From Catenovulum adriaticum (GTDB lineage: Bacteria; Pseudomonadota; Gammaproteobacteria; Enterobacterales; Alteromonadaceae), in contig NZ_CP109965.1 of the NCBI RefSeq assembly GCF_026725475.1, forward strand, positions 2,790,001-2,854,000: 64,000 nt of DNA, read 5' to 3'. Each line of letters begins with the position of its first letter. Positions within the stretch are counted from its first letter, which is position 1. Of the stretch, positions 50,294 to 60,428 are shown piece after piece. A program made the translations under genes and the position numbers. A model generated the notes under the pieces. The model was not told the origin of the DNA. It worked only from the letters and a program-made list of their open reading frames with translations, and searched no databases.

Positions 50294-51544
50294 TTATTCC
50301 CCTAACAATTTTTGATTAAAATGATTAAAACGGTTCACAACGTCAATCAATTCGTTACCCGATAGTTGATACTGTTGGCTGAATACCTGTGTCATCATAT
50401 TTTCAACTTCACTTTGATCCGCTAAATTTTGTTTACTTTTATCTACCATCTTCATTAAATCTTGCACATAATCATTGAGTGGCTGTTTTACTGTTTCTGG
50501 CATTTGGTGCGATTGTTTCTCGTAACCAGCAACGGCAGTGTAACTTTGAGCTACCTGAGTTTGCTGTGACAAATTTAATGAAAATGCGCTAATTTGATTT
50601 TCATCAAACCCTAGTTTTTGAGCTTGTTGATAGGCGGCTTGTACATTTCCGTCATAGAATTTAGATCCTAGATTAGCCGCATCGTTAACTAATTCACCAA
50701 TGGCGACTAATTCATCGTCATTTAAATCGCCATCGACAGAAAATGAAAATGATTCTGATTGAAAAAATGCTTGGCTATATTCAGTTTGCCTTACGGTAAA
50801 ATGATCCCCTGCTTCATTTTGTTGCTCCACATCAAGCTGGTTTAGTTTTTCTTGATATGCTTGCAAGTTCGCAAAACTAATTTGCACCGTATCTCCTTCA
50901 GCAGTTTTCAAATTAATACTACCATTGTTTTCTTGACTAAAATTCGATTGATAGCTCTGAGCTGAGAATAAACGGTCGACATTTTCTCCATTAATGCTTT
51001 TTTCAAACTCATCTAAACCAAAATTAATGCGTTCATGCGCTTTGTTAATACCTATTGCCAACGGATCGTCGCTACTTTCGTCTAAACCAAGATCTTTTCT
51101 AGCTGCGCCAACCCCCATTTCAACACCTTTTCGGGCTTGTGCTAGCATTTCATTTAATTCATCTTGTGAAGCACCACTTTGCGATGCGCTCGTTAAAGCG
51201 CCTTCAACAAAACTAAGTACGTTTTTCGCCACTTCTTCAAAATCAAATAAAGATTCATTATCTTTAGTCGCTTCGTCTATATTGATTGCTTTAGGCACTT
51301 CAAATTTAGCTAACGGTTTATCTGATATGCCTTCTAAATTCACGGCTAATGAACGATGTAAAATAGTTAAATTCATTTGTTGGGTTGAATACGAATTTAA
51401 ATGCATCTGAACGGCAGAGTTTGATTGCGCTTGCTCACCTTTCTTATTTTGCGCTGCCAAAGATTGCTCTTTGCTATTAGCCTGAGCTTTATTTGCGTCA
51501 ATCGGTTGGTTATCAATGCTCGATTTTAAATTTGTAATATCCAT
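50294..51544 (-). CDS. DUF5610-type protein, unknown function
   Basis: A 416-residue soluble protein, rich in Q, N, S and E and poor in aromatic residues until late. A middle part (DEATKDNESLFDFEEVAKNVLSF, then LNEMLAQARKGVEMGVGAARKDLG and ERINFGLDEFEK) matches my memory of the DUF5610 domain found in Alteromonadales and Vibrionales proteins. No signal peptide or membrane segment. I use ATG 51544, with GGTGA 6 bp upstream; a GTG at 51553 is also possible. A link to flagellar or cell-envelope functions has no support in this neighbourhood. Confidence 0.65.
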   Translation of the reverse strand: MDITNLKSSIDNQPIDANKAQANSKEQSLAAQNKKGEQAQSNSAVQMHLNSYSTQQMNLTILHRSLAVNLEGISDKPLAKFEVPKAINIDEATKDNESLFDFEEVAKNVLSFVEGALTSASQSGASQDELNEMLAQARKGVEMGVGAARKDLGLDESSDDPLAIGINKAHERINFGLDEFEKSINGENVDRLFSAQSYQSNFSQENNGSINLKTAEGDTVQISFANLQAYQEKLNQLDVEQQNEAGDHFTVRQTEYSQAFFQSESFSFSVDGDLNDDELVAIGELVNDAANLGSKFYDGNVQAAYQQAQKLGFDENQISAFSLNLSQQTQVAQSYTAVAGYEKQSHQMPETVKQPLNDYVQDLMKMVDKSKQNLADQSEVENMMTQVFSQQYQLSGNELIDVVNRFNHFNQKLLGE

Positions 51545-51688
51545 AATGTTCACCGTTAAAGTTTATACCAACTAAGTTATCGGCAGAAACTGAATAAGTT
51601 TTAATCAATTTTTGAATTAATCTAAAATTATAAACTAGCATTCAAGATTCAAGTAAGTAAAATACGCGTTTTTTTCAAGGGTAGCCAA

Positions 51689-52798
51689 ATGCGAGTCGAT
51701 CAAATAGATATTAGCCAATATGAATCTTTATTAAATGAAAAAGCGCAGCAGACTTTGGCATTGTTTGAACAAATTAAGCTTCCTGACAACATAAAAACGA
51801 TTGAGTCTAATAATAAAAATTATCGATTGAGGGCTGAGTTTAGAGTTTGGCACCAAGATGAAGATAGCTTTTATATTATGTTTGATCCTGTTAATAAAGA
51901 AAAATTTCGCGTTGACTATTTTATTCCTGGTTCAGAGCTATTAAATAAAATGATGGTTGCGGTTAGAGAGCACTTTTTAAATAACCCGATACTCAGGTTT
52001 AAACTATATCAAGTCGATTTTTTAACAACGCTCAGTGGCGAAGCATTGGTTAGCTTAATTTATCACAAGAAACTTGATGATGAATGGCAACAACATGCTA
52101 AGCAACTAAAACAAGCGTTAAATGAAATAGCGCCTGTGAATATTATTGGCCGCGCCAGAAAGCAAAAAGTATTAGTCGATAAAGATTATGTAACTGAAAC
52201 TTTGTCAGTACAAAATACGCAATATCATTACCAACAAATAGAAAATAGCTTTACCCAACCAAACGGCATGATTAATCAAGCTATGTTAAATTGGGCCAGC
52301 GTTATATCACAAAGTCTATCTGGCGACTTATTAGAGCTCTATTGTGGCAATGGTAATTTCAGCATTGCATTGGCAAAGCATTTTAATAAAGTACTAGCCA
52401 CTGAAATTGCGCGCTCATCAGTTAAATCAGCACAATATAATTTAGCAAAAAATAATATTAACAATACGGTTATTGGTCAATCATCAGCGGAAGACTTTTC
52501 AGCAGCCTATTTTGAAGGCAAGTCGGTTAAATCTTTAAAAGACATCGCGTTATCAGATTATCAATTTACAACTATTTTAGTCGATCCGCCTCGCGCTGGG
52601 CTAGATGATAAAACGGTTGAGCTCATTCAAAAGTTTGACAATATTATTTATGTTTCTTGTAATCCCGAAACATTAAAAGATAACTTACTAGCAATTGATG
52701 AAACACACCAAGTGCAAGATTTAACGCTATTTGATCAGTTTCCGTATACGCATCATATTGAAACTGGCGTTTGGTTAACCAGACGCTCGTTGCTTTAG
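51689..52798 (+). CDS. trmA: tRNA (uracil-54,C5)-methyltransferase
   Basis: A 369-residue SAM methyltransferase making T54 in tRNA. SAM motif I is [19 protein letters not shown], the motif with DPPRAGLD and the catalytic cysteine motif YVSCNPETL are clear, and the C-terminal [15 protein letters not shown] gives the general base glutamate. E. coli TrmA is 366 residues. The 3' end overlaps the end of the convergent fabR by 24 bp. Confidence 0.96.
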   Translation: MRVDQIDISQYESLLNEKAQQTLALFEQIKLPDNIKTIESNNKNYRLRAEFRVWHQDEDSFYIMFDPVNKEKFRVDYFIPGSELLNKMMVAVREHFLNNPILRFKLYQVDFLTTLSGEALVSLIYHKKLDDEWQQHAKQLKQALNEIAPVNIIGRARKQKVLVDKDYVTETLSVQNTQYHYQQIENSFTQPNGMINQAMLNWASVISQSLSGDLLELYCGNGNFSIALAKHFNKVLATEIARSSVKSAQYNLAKNNINNTVIGQSSAEDFSAAYFEGKSVKSLKDIALSDYQFTTILVDPPRAGLDDKTVELIQKFDNIIYVSCNPETLKDNLLAIDETHQVQDLTLFDQFPYTHHIETGVWLTRRSLL

Positions 52799-53392
52799 GG
52801 TAACCGCTGCACCATTTACAATTAGCCTAAGTTGCATATTTAATCGCTCTGCCGTTTGAGCTCGCTGCTCATGCGGCATATCTATCACTTCACCACCCGC
52901 ATTAAACACCAATTTAACCATAGCTTCAGCTTGAACAAATGCAAAATCGTGAGGCGACTTTTGAGATGCGCATATATAGTCACTTAATTCTGCAATAAAA
53001 TGCATAATTTCTCTTGAAACAGCGGCTCTAAATTGATCAGAAGTACCCGACCTAGCTTGTAGCAATATTCTAAATTCACTTTCGTTAGTTGTTAAAAAAT
53101 GCATAAAAGTTTCTATAGAAGTATTAATAACCGAACCTTCTGTTGCAATACGCTGTCGTGCAGAGCGCATTAGTTGCCGAAGTAATAAACCTGCTTCATC
53201 TACCATAGTTAAGCCTAATTCATCTAAATCTTTAAAGTGACGATAAAAAGACGTGGGTGCAATTCCTGCTTCTCGGGCAACCTCTCGTAAACTTAAATTA
53301 GAAAAATCATGGTTGGCAGACAGTTGTTTAAACGCAGCCTGAATTAACGAGCGTCTGGTTTTTTCTTTTTGAATAGCTCTCTTACCTAGCAT
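52775..53392 (-). CDS. fabR: FabR, TetR-family repressor of unsaturated fatty acid genes
   Basis: A 205-residue TetR-type regulator. The HTH is [27 protein letters not shown] (about residues 38-64), nearly the FabR consensus, and the rest is the helical ligand domain. In E. coli fabR is also next to trmA. FabR represses genes for unsaturated fatty acids, sensing acyl thioester composition. A FabR-like palindrome lies in the intergenic region toward the desaturase gene, which is the natural target. Confidence 0.92.
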   Translation of the reverse strand: MLGKRAIQKEKTRRSLIQAAFKQLSANHDFSNLSLREVAREAGIAPTSFYRHFKDLDELGLTMVDEAGLLLRQLMRSARQRIATEGSVINTSIETFMHFLTTNESEFRILLQARSGTSDQFRAAVSREIMHFIAELSDYICASQKSPHDFAFVQAEAMVKLVFNAGGEVIDMPHEQRAQTAERLNMQLRLIVNGAAVTLKQRASG

Positions 53393-53586
53393 GACAATTC
53401 CTGTTTAAAACGATAATTTGTACATGATAAAACAAATAAGCATGCTTTTTACACCCGCGTCTATTAAATCCAGATAATTAATATTTGCAACTCAGTAACA
53501 TTGCCAAATAAAAAATAATTCACAAACAAAATACATTTAACTTCTTTAGCTTAGAGAAGTAATTTGAATTTGGTTATAAAAACCAC

Positions 53587-53634
53587 TTGATCATCTGAAT
53601 ACATCCTCTAAAATTGAGCTTACAAGTGTAAGCT
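53587..53634 (+). promoter_or_regulatory. Desaturase promoter with FabR-like operator
   Basis: A -35 TTGATC (53587-53592), 16-bp spacer and -10 TAAAAT (53609-53614) precede an 18-bp palindrome AGCTTACAAGTGTAAGCT (53617-53634), placed at the transcription start, 53 bp before the desaturase ATG. The palindrome follows the E. coli FabR site pattern (AGCGTACA..TGTTAGCT). Binding there would block transcription. Confidence 0.75.
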
Positions 53635-53687
53635 AAAGAATCCTATTTCACTTTAGTAGCCGTTTTATTGAATATTTTGAGGTCTAT

Positions 53688-54812
53688 ATGAAAACAGCGC
53701 CTATCTCATGGCTAAATGTCATTATTTTTTTAGTCACTGGGCTTATCGCTTTATTTGCCGTGCCTTATTATGCCTTTACTCAAGGTTTTACCGCACTGGA
53801 AATAGTAGCAACCATTTTGTGTTTAGGATTTTGTGGGATGTCAATTACTGCTGGATACCACAGACTATGGTCACATAAAAGCTACAGCGCACACCCGATC
53901 ATTAAATTCATTTTAGCTTTAGGCGGCGCATTTGCGCTTCAAAATAGCATTTTACATTGGTGTTCTGATCACAGAAATCATCACAAACATGTTGATAATA
54001 ATGATAGAGACCCTTACAGCGCCAAACTTGGATTTTGGTACTCTCATATTGGTTGGATGCTGCGTGAATACCAAGGCGAAGAATATAAAAATTACAACAA
54101 TGTTAAAGACTTACAGAAAGATAAAATTGTTATCTGGCAGCATAAATATTATTTAATACTAGCTATTGTCATGAATTTTGGGGTTCCACTCGTGATTGGT
54201 TTATATACGGATAGAGTTTTAGCCGCATTATTAAGTGTGGGTGTCTTACGTTTAGTATTAAGTCATCATTTTACCTTTTTCATTAATTCATTAGCGCATA
54301 TTTGGGGTAAACAAACTTACAGCAGCGCTCATACAGCTAGAGACAATGGTTTTTTAGCCTTTTTAACTTACGGTGAAGGTTATCATAATTACCACCATAG
54401 CTTTGAATACGATTATAGAAATGGTATTAGGTGGTGGCATTTTGATCCCACTAAATGGTTTATCAAAGCGGCGTACTATCTTGGGCTTGCTAAAAACTTA
54501 CGTACCGCACCAGAAGAGCGTATCGAAAAAACCAAAGCAACGCACAAAATGCAACTGCTTCGTGAAAAACTAACAGCTCAACCTCATAATCAGGCTATTT
54601 TAGAAAAAATTGAAACTGAATATGATTTGCTCATTACGCGGATGAGTGCATTTTATAAAGCTAAAAAGTTAGTGTTAGAATTAAAAACGCAGCAGCTAGA
54701 ACATGACTACAAGCATTCGGAGGTTTATGCTCAATTTATTGAACTACAGCATAAATTTAACGAACAAAAACAAAAATTTTGGCAGCTTCATATAGCTCAT
54801 CATCCGGCTTAA
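53688..54812 (+). CDS. Acyl-lipid/acyl-CoA delta-9 type fatty acid desaturase
   Basis: A 374-residue membrane desaturase with about four helices. The three histidine boxes of di-iron desaturases are H58RLWSH63, H95RNHHKH101 and HNYHH (about 233-237). The order and spacing fit the delta-9 acyl-CoA desaturase group. After about residue 285 a charged helical tail of roughly 90 residues follows (KATHKMQLLREKL ... HKFNEQKQKFWQLH), longer than in many relatives. It introduces a double bond aerobically. Regulation by the neighbouring fabR is indicated by the operator-like palindrome. Confidence 0.9.
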   Translation: MKTAPISWLNVIIFLVTGLIALFAVPYYAFTQGFTALEIVATILCLGFCGMSITAGYHRLWSHKSYSAHPIIKFILALGGAFALQNSILHWCSDHRNHHKHVDNNDRDPYSAKLGFWYSHIGWMLREYQGEEYKNYNNVKDLQKDKIVIWQHKYYLILAIVMNFGVPLVIGLYTDRVLAALLSVGVLRLVLSHHFTFFINSLAHIWGKQTYSSAHTARDNGFLAFLTYGEGYHNYHHSFEYDYRNGIRWWHFDPTKWFIKAAYYLGLAKNLRTAPEERIEKTKATHKMQLLREKLTAQPHNQAILEKIETEYDLLITRMSAFYKAKKLVLELKTQQLEHDYKHSEVYAQFIELQHKFNEQKQKFWQLHIAHHPA

Positions 54813-54833
54813 AGTATCTCTTAAAGTATCTAT

Positions 54834-54856
54834 AAGAGGGCCCATGCCCTCTTTAA
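54834..54856 (+). terminator. Intrinsic terminator of the desaturase gene
   Basis: Stem AAGAGGGC / GCCCTCTT with a CCAT loop, 22 bp after the stop codon, followed by TTAATTGCTTTTT. Confidence 0.65.
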
Positions 54857-54942
54857 TTGCTTTTTCATAATAACTTCTCTTTTTTTCTGAATTTTATAAC
54901 AATTTCGCCCCCTCTCATTTCGCCAAAAACAAACATCCCTCG

Positions 54943-54970
54943 TTGACAACCTATTAGCTAAAATTTTAAT
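54943..54970 (+). promoter_or_regulatory. Probable sthA promoter
   Basis: A consensus -35 TTGACA (54943-54948), 16-bp spacer and -10 TTTAAT (54965-54970, one mismatch to TATAAT) lie about 87 bp upstream of the sthA ATG. No other promoter-like pair nearby is as good. Confidence 0.5.
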
Positions 54971-55057
54971 CGATATAGTTGAGATTTATGCCACCTACTA
55001 GCGTCGCTTTGCGCTAGAATGGAGACAACACGATAAGCAATTAAAATAGGACGGCTT

Positions 55058-56506
55058 ATGACTACTCAGAAAAAACCAAAAAATATAGATGTAAATAAGA
55101 CAACCTCCCCACAGCAATTTGACTATGATGCCGTAGTAATAGGCACTGGTCCTGGGGGGGAAGGTGCAGCAATGGGACTTGCGAAAACAGGTTTAAAAGT
55201 TGCCATTATTGAAAAACATTCAGCAGTAGGTGGAGGGTGTACTCACTGGGGAACCATTCCATCAAAAGCATTAAGACAATCTGTATCCCAGCTCATTGAT
55301 TTTAATCATAACCCACTATTTAGCGAAAACAGCCGAGAAATGCACATTACATTTCCGCAAATTTTAAAGCATGCGGAGGGTGTTATACGCCAGCAAACGC
55401 ACTTACGTTCAAGTTTTTATAAACGTAATCGCGTTTCATTACTAAAAGGCGAAGCCTCTTTTATTGATAAGCATACAATTCAAATTACTCACGAAGATGG
55501 TTCTAGCCAATCAATTACTGCAAAAACGATTGTAATCGCAACCGGTTCTCGGCCATACCGTCCGGCGGATGTTGATTTTAATTCAGGCCGAGTGTACGAC
55601 AGTGACACTGTATTATCACTACGACATGATCCAAGAACTATTATTATTTATGGCGCGGGCGTGATTGGTTCTGAATACGCTAGTATCTTTAGAGGACTAG
55701 GGGTAAAAGTCGATTTAATTAATACTCGTGAGCGTCTGTTAGCATTCCTAGACAACGAAATTTCAGATGCCATTAGCTACCACTTAGGCAACAGCGGCAC
55801 AGTGATTAGAAATGGTGAAGAATACGCTAGCATCACTCAAGAAAAAGACGGTGTCGTGCTTAAAACTAAATCAGGCAAAAGATTTAAAGCTGATTGCTTA
55901 CTGTTTGCGAATGGACGAACAGGTAATACAGATAAGCTTAATTTATCGGCAGTAGGTTTAAAAGCAGATGGTCGAGGCCAATTAAAAGTTGATCGCCATT
56001 ACCAAACCGACATAGATAATATTTATGCAGTCGGTGATGTGATTGGCTACCCAAGTTTAGCTAGCGCTGCTTATGACCAAGGTCGATTGGCTGCTAATTT
56101 TATAACCCAAGGCGAAACCCACTCACATCTTGTTGATGATATTCCAACTGGCATTTATACCATCCCAGAGATCAGTTCGGTTGGTAAAACCGAACAAGAG
56201 CTCACCGCAGCCAAAATTCCTTACGAGGTGGGCAAAGCACAATTTAAACATCTAGCGCGAGCACAAATTGCCAATTCAACTATAGGTGGTTTAAAAATCC
56301 TGTTCCATCCTGAAAGTAAAGAAATTTTAGGTATCCACTGCTTCGGTACCGCGGCCTCAGAAATTGTGCACATTGGCCAAGCCATTATGCAACAAAAAGG
56401 CAGTGCCAATACAGTTGAATATTTTATAAATACCACATTCAACTATCCAACTATGGCCGAAGCCTACCGAGTTGCGGCACTTAACGGGCTCAACCGCCTT
56501 TTTTAA
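55058..56506 (+). CDS. sthA: Soluble pyridine nucleotide transhydrogenase
   Basis: A 482-residue flavoprotein moving hydride between NADPH and NAD+. FAD-binding [17 protein letters not shown] is at about residue 27. The motif [16 protein letters not shown] has a single cysteine where related lipoamide dehydrogenases have the CxxxxC redox pair, which identifies SthA. The NAD(P) site is [15 protein letters not shown], and [13 protein letters not shown] closes the FAD site. The N-terminus is about 15 residues longer than in E. coli ([20 protein letters not shown]). Confidence 0.95.
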   Translation: MTTQKKPKNIDVNKTTSPQQFDYDAVVIGTGPGGEGAAMGLAKTGLKVAIIEKHSAVGGGCTHWGTIPSKALRQSVSQLIDFNHNPLFSENSREMHITFPQILKHAEGVIRQQTHLRSSFYKRNRVSLLKGEASFIDKHTIQITHEDGSSQSITAKTIVIATGSRPYRPADVDFNSGRVYDSDTVLSLRHDPRTIIIYGAGVIGSEYASIFRGLGVKVDLINTRERLLAFLDNEISDAISYHLGNSGTVIRNGEEYASITQEKDGVVLKTKSGKRFKADCLLFANGRTGNTDKLNLSAVGLKADGRGQLKVDRHYQTDIDNIYAVGDVIGYPSLASAAYDQGRLAANFITQGETHSHLVDDIPTGIYTIPEISSVGKTEQELTAAKIPYEVGKAQFKHLARAQIANSTIGGLKILFHPESKEILGIHCFGTAASEIVHIGQAIMQQKGSANTVEYFINTTFNYPTMAEAYRVAALNGLNRLF

Positions 56507-56577
56507 ATAAGGAAAACAATAAAAGTTATTGTTTTCCACACCCTGAGTTGTTTGAACACAAATAGCATCTACACACT

Positions 56578-56610
56578 AAAAAGCCAAGCTAAAATAAGCT
56601 TGGCTTTTTT
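56578..56610. terminator. Bidirectional terminator between sthA and hemE
   Basis: Stem AAAAAGCCAAGCT / AGCTTGGCTTTTTT with a 6-base loop, in the gap between the convergent genes. T runs on both strands. Confidence 0.85.
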
Positions 56611-56688
56611 ATAGTATATTTAATATTAGCTTAACTCACCTACTCTACAACACTTGTAAGCAGAGCGAGATAGCTTATAAAATACGCC

Positions 56689-57756
56689 TTATTTATTGTG
56701 GTAAACCGAGCTTAATTCAGTAACAGCTTGAATAAATGCGCCTGCATTTTCTGGCTTAACATCCGGTGTAATACCATGACCCAGATTAAAAACATGGCCA
56801 GTACCCTGCCCATAGCTTTCGAGTATAGAGGAAACTTCTGATCGGATTCGTTCAGGTGTGCCATGCAATATTGCGGGGTCCATATTTCCTTGTAATGCTA
56901 CTTTGTCGCCAATTCGGCTTCTAGCATCACCAATATCAATTGACCAATCAAGCCCAACACCATCACAACCTGTAGCTGCTATTTGCTCTAACCAAAGTCC
57001 GCCACCTTTTGTAAATAAAACAACGGGTACTTTTTCACCGTTTTTAGTGCGGTGTAAACCATCAACAATTTTAGCCATATAATCTAAAGAAAATTCTCGA
57101 TAGTCTTTAGGCGTAAGTACTCCACCCCATGTATCAAATATTTGGACAGCCTGCGCGCCTGCATCTATCTGAGCATTTAAGTAATCGATCACCGATGTTG
57201 CTAATTTATTTAATAAAGCATGCAATATTTCCGGTGATTGAAATGCCATTTTTTTAATTTTAGCAAATTGCCGAGTACTACCACCCTCAACCATATAAGT
57301 TGCTAAAGTCCAAGGACTGCCAGAAAAACCAATTAAAGGCACATCGCCATCAAGTGCTTTATGAATCGTGCTAACTGCATCCATCACATATTTTAAATCT
57401 TGATTTGGATCTAAATTTTTAAGTGACTTAACATCAGATAAATTATTTACCGTACGCTCAAATTTAGGACCTTCACCTGTTTCAAAATACAAACCCAGTC
57501 CCATTGCATCTGGAATCGTTAAAATATCTGAAAACAAAATAGCAGCATCAAGTGGATAACGTCTCAATGGTTGCAATGTTACTTCACAGGCTAATTCAGG
57601 ATTTTTACATAATGACATAAAGTCACCAGCCTGCGCCCTAAGCTCTCTGTACTCTGGTAAATACCGGCCCGCTTGGCGCATCATCCAAACTGGAGTTCGG
57701 TCAATTGGCTGTTTTAACAATGCGTCTAAGTAACGTCTATTTTTAAGTGAGCTCAT
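56689..57756 (-). CDS. hemE: Uroporphyrinogen decarboxylase
   Basis: A 355-residue enzyme removing four carboxyls from uroporphyrinogen III, an early haem step. The N-terminal signature [16 protein letters not shown] (about residue 22) and the second signature [16 protein letters not shown] are present, with [18 protein letters not shown] and GNMDPAIL. E. coli HemE is 354 residues. It lies downstream of nudC on the same strand, as in E. coli, but 264 bp away with a candidate sRNA on the other strand between. Confidence 0.97.
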   Translation of the reverse strand: MSSLKNRRYLDALLKQPIDRTPVWMMRQAGRYLPEYRELRAQAGDFMSLCKNPELACEVTLQPLRRYPLDAAILFSDILTIPDAMGLGLYFETGEGPKFERTVNNLSDVKSLKNLDPNQDLKYVMDAVSTIHKALDGDVPLIGFSGSPWTLATYMVEGGSTRQFAKIKKMAFQSPEILHALLNKLATSVIDYLNAQIDAGAQAVQIFDTWGGVLTPKDYREFSLDYMAKIVDGLHRTKNGEKVPVVLFTKGGGLWLEQIAATGCDGVGLDWSIDIGDARSRIGDKVALQGNMDPAILHGTPERIRSEVSSILESYGQGTGHVFNLGHGITPDVKPENAGAFIQAVTELSSVYHNK

Positions 57757-57835
57757 TATTTATTCCTATACAAAGCCTTATAACAGGCAAACAATACATT
57801 TAAATTACAAAATTTACAAAAAAGTGTATTTTTTG

Positions 57836-57864
57836 TTGCAACTAGAGATTCTATTTGATATAAA
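57836..57864 (+). promoter_or_regulatory. Promoter of the candidate small RNA
   Basis: -35 TTGCAA (57836-57841), 17-bp spacer, -10 TATAAA (57859-57864) on the plus strand, with no plus-strand gene downstream until rsd more than 1 kb away. Confidence 0.55.
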
Positions 57865-57870
57865 AGATAC

Positions 57871-57956
57871 CGCGCTAGTGAAGAAAACTACAAGAAGCTC
57901 GTTTACGGGACCTCAAGCACTATTTTTATAGCCTTACTATTTTGTAAGGCTTTTTT
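57871..57956 (+). ncRNA. Candidate ~86-nt Hfq-type small RNA
   Basis: A promoter-like pair 7 bp upstream and a strong intrinsic terminator at the end (AGCCTTAC / GTAAGGCT stem, 57930-57951, then TTTTTT) define a short plus-strand transcript between the minus-strand genes hemE and nudC. The T run occurs only on the plus strand, so the terminator is not for nudC. The body (GATACCGCGC, then GAAGAAAACTACAAG) is single-stranded in outline. A 17-codon GTG frame exists inside but lacks a ribosome site. I do not match it to a known sRNA. Confidence 0.5.
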
Positions 57957-58020
57957 GTTTCTGACCTTTAATCAATTAATTTCCAGCCTTTATAAACCTT
58001 AACCTTATAAATCTTCAATT

Positions 58021-58833
58021 TTAAGATTTAATTTGATTTTCGGCATACTCAATAAGCTGACCAGCAATTGAATATCGACCGGGTGTTTCAGGCAAATCAG
58101 CAAGATTATACCAGTCTGCATGCAAAATTTCCTTTTCATCTATCACTATTTTTCCACTTTCATATTCTGCAATGAAGCCGACCATCAACTGATGTGGAAA
58201 TGGCCAAGCCTGGCTTGCAAAATAGCGAGGGTTTTTAACATTAATATTCGTCTCTTCTTTAACTTCGCGTGCGACAGCTTGTTCAAGCGTTTCTCCTGGC
58301 TCTACAAATCCAGCTAATACTGAATGCACACCTGACTGGCTTTTTTTACCTTGAGCCAACAAAATAGAGTTGCCTTTTAACACAGCCATAATGACACAGG
58401 GTGATAACCTAGGATAACATCTGTGGTGGCAACGCTTGCAATGCACTGCCATTTCCCAACCCACATGTTTCATCTTTTGACCACAACGGCCACAATAACG
58501 ATGTGTTTCTAAAAAATGTTGAAATTGCACTGCTTTTGCCGCAAAGCCAAACAAAGCAAAATCACAATCATTTATTAATTGTTTTAACCCAATAAACCGG
58601 CCTGAAATTTCTGGCTTAATCGCAGCTTGAGATGCATTAATAAAATAAACGGGCGAGCGTTTATGCTCGCCTAAATAAACTGATTTATTGGCATTAATTG
58701 CATTAAATAACTCATCAGCACTTTGTAATGGAATACAAAGCGGCTGCGTCATTATATAAACTTCATCGTTCCTGACAATCAACCAGTGAGCTTGATGCTC
58801 ACGAGCAAAATGTACTAATTGATTTACTTGCAT
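58021..58833 (-). CDS. nudC: NAD+ diphosphatase (NADH pyrophosphatase), RNA decapping
   Basis: A 270-residue Nudix enzyme. A zinc ribbon (CGRCGQ and CKRCHHRC, about residues 115-137) precedes the Nudix box GFVEPGETLEQAVAREVKEETNI, and the NudC-specific SQAWPFPHQLM follows it. It hydrolyses NAD(H) and removes NAD caps from RNA 5' ends. Divergent from rsd, as in E. coli, with 147 bp between the start codons. Confidence 0.95.
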   Translation of the reverse strand: MQVNQLVHFAREHQAHWLIVRNDEVYIMTQPLCIPLQSADELFNAINANKSVYLGEHKRSPVYFINASQAAIKPEISGRFIGLKQLINDCDFALFGFAAKAVQFQHFLETHRYCGRCGQKMKHVGWEMAVHCKRCHHRCYPRLSPCVIMAVLKGNSILLAQGKKSQSGVHSVLAGFVEPGETLEQAVAREVKEETNINVKNPRYFASQAWPFPHQLMVGFIAEYESGKIVIDEKEILHADWYNLADLPETPGRYSIAGQLIEYAENQIKS

Positions 58834-58980
58834 TTTATAAATTTTTTCTTCTCGAATAACCTATATATGCACTCTTTTATCATATTTTTTATTAAATTGA
58901 TTGAGCTATCTTGCTTTTTCTTTTTTAATCGCGTTAGATAAGGGGTATTACAGGAATCACCAAAAAAAGGTAAAGTAGAC

Positions 58981-59454
58981 ATGTTAACAGAGCTAAAACA
59001 AGTACAACAAAAATATGGCGGTGCTAACAAAGCTATCGATAATTGGCTAGAAGAAAGACGGGAGCTTTTAGTTCGCTATTGTAAACTTGCCGGTTTATTG
59101 CCCAAGGAAGCGCGTAACAATACAATTGAAAATTCAGATGTTATCGGTTTTTGCCAAGTGCTTGTCGATTACTTATCTGCAGGCCACTTTGAAGTGTTTG
59201 ATGACATAGCATCAAAATGTGAAACCCATGGTGGGGAAAGCTTGGAGCTTGCCCGCACACTCTGGCCAAAAATAAACGAAACCACAGACATCGCACTCAA
59301 TTTTAATGACAAGTATGCAGAAGTAAACGATGAGACCAATTGGGAAGCTTTTTCTACAGATTTGTCTAATTTAGTTGAGGCATTAGAAGATAGATTCAGC
59401 TATGAAGACAAACTAATTCATGCACTTTATACCAAGCATACTCAAGTCGCTTAA
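58981..59454 (+). CDS. rsd: Rsd/AlgQ anti-sigma-70 regulator
   Basis: A 157-residue all-helical protein: YGGANKAIDNWLEERRELLVRYCKLAG, then FCQVLVDYLSAGHFEVFDDI and EALEDRFSYEDKLIHAL. This is the Rsd/AlgQ pattern (DxWLxxRxxLLVxYCxLxG ... YEDxL). It binds sigma-70 in stationary phase and shifts polymerase to alternative sigma factors. AAGGT lies 9 bp before the ATG. The rsd/nudC-hemE neighbourhood is conserved with E. coli. Confidence 0.92.
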   Translation: MLTELKQVQQKYGGANKAIDNWLEERRELLVRYCKLAGLLPKEARNNTIENSDVIGFCQVLVDYLSAGHFEVFDDIASKCETHGGESLELARTLWPKINETTDIALNFNDKYAEVNDETNWEAFSTDLSNLVEALEDRFSYEDKLIHALYTKHTQVA

Positions 59455-59475
59455 AGCAAGCTTTGCTTTAAGTAT

Positions 59476-59510
59476 AAAAAAACCGCTATTTAAACAATAG
59501 CGGTTTTTTT
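59476..59510. terminator. Bidirectional terminator between rsd and fkpA
   Basis: Stem AAAAAACCGCTATT / AATAGCGGTTTTTT with a 5-base loop between convergent genes; T runs on both strands. Confidence 0.85.
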
Positions 59511-59527
59511 GTTGAAAAGCTTAAACT

Positions 59528-60292
59528 TTACTCTGCGCTTTCAATTGATAATAACTCTACATCAAAAATAAGCGTTGCATACGGAGGAATGCTACCAGTT
59601 CCGTTTTCACCGTAAGCTAAATCGTAAGGCACGTAAAAACGGTACTTAGAACCAACTTGCATTAACTGAACACCTTCAGTCCAACCAGGAATAACACGGT
59701 TTAATGGGAAAGTTGCAGGTTCGCCACGATCTACTGAGCTATCAAATTTAGTACCGTCGATTAAAGTACCAGTATAGTGAACTTTAACAGTGTCTGTTGC
59801 TTTTGGCGAATCACCTTCGCCTGATTCAATTACTTCATACTGTAAGCCTGAATCAGTTGTCGTAATACCGTCTTTTTTAGCGTTTTCGGCTAAGAACTTT
59901 TCACCTTCTTCAAGGAATACTTTGCCTTCTTCCGCTTTTTTCGCTGATTCCATTTCTTGGTGCTGTTTTTGAAGTTCTTGTAATGCAGCTTGGATATCTT
60001 CAGGTGATAATTCAGGATTACCTGACAACGTATCTTCAACACCTTTTTTCACTAATTCAATATCAAGCCCTAAACCTACTGCGTTGATTTGCTCAACTGT
60101 TGATTTTAATTGACTACCAAAGTTTACACCTAAGCCGTAAGCTTGTTTTTCTGTCATTGTTTGCAATGTATCTGCCTCTTGTTGTTGAGTTGGTTGTGAT
60201 TCTACTTGAGCGGTGTCCGATGTAGTTTTATCACTACAGCCCGCCATGATTAAAGCAGCTGTTAACGCACTTACTATGCCTAATTTTTGCAT
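59528..60292 (-). CDS. fkpA: FKBP-type peptidyl-prolyl isomerase, lipoprotein (FkpA/Mip type)
   Basis: A 254-residue envelope isomerase and chaperone. The N-terminus is a lipoprotein signal with lipobox LIMAGC (Cys19), followed by a linker and the helical dimerisation domain (about 40-135, with the FKPB_N pattern KQAYGLGVNFG). The FKBP domain (about 145-250) has VKVHYTGTLIDGTKFDSS, FPLNRVIPGWTEGVQLM and YGENGTGSIPPYATLIFDVELL. E. coli FkpA is a soluble periplasmic protein; lipidation makes this one closer to Mip-type relatives. It neighbours slyX, as in E. coli. Confidence 0.92.
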   Translation of the reverse strand: MQKLGIVSALTAALIMAGCSDKTTSDTAQVESQPTQQQEADTLQTMTEKQAYGLGVNFGSQLKSTVEQINAVGLGLDIELVKKGVEDTLSGNPELSPEDIQAALQELQKQHQEMESAKKAEEGKVFLEEGEKFLAENAKKDGITTTDSGLQYEVIESGEGDSPKATDTVKVHYTGTLIDGTKFDSSVDRGEPATFPLNRVIPGWTEGVQLMQVGSKYRFYVPYDLAYGENGTGSIPPYATLIFDVELLSIESAE

Positions 60293-60360
60293 CTAAAAAA
60301 TACTCCAATTTGCTAAATTTTTACTCACGTTTATAAATACTTACAAACATAAAAACCTAA

Positions 60361-60390
60361 ATCTCAAATGACTCATCTGTAATTTGAGAT
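60361..60390 (+). promoter_or_regulatory. Perfect 9-bp inverted repeat upstream of the WD40 gene
   Basis: ATCTCAAAT (60361-60369) and ATTTGAGAT (60382-60390) are perfect inverted repeats with a 12-base spacer, about 40 bp before the likely start. TATACT (60389-60394) could be the -10, so a repressor site over the promoter is plausible. The protein that would bind is not known. Confidence 0.4.
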
Positions 60391-60428
60391 ATACTACCTG
60401 TATCGAGGTGATTAACAATGAAAATAAA

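Noticed and set aside
57871..57925. Short GTG leader peptide inside the candidate sRNA
   Set aside because: No ribosome site precedes it and no downstream gene on that strand would be attenuated.
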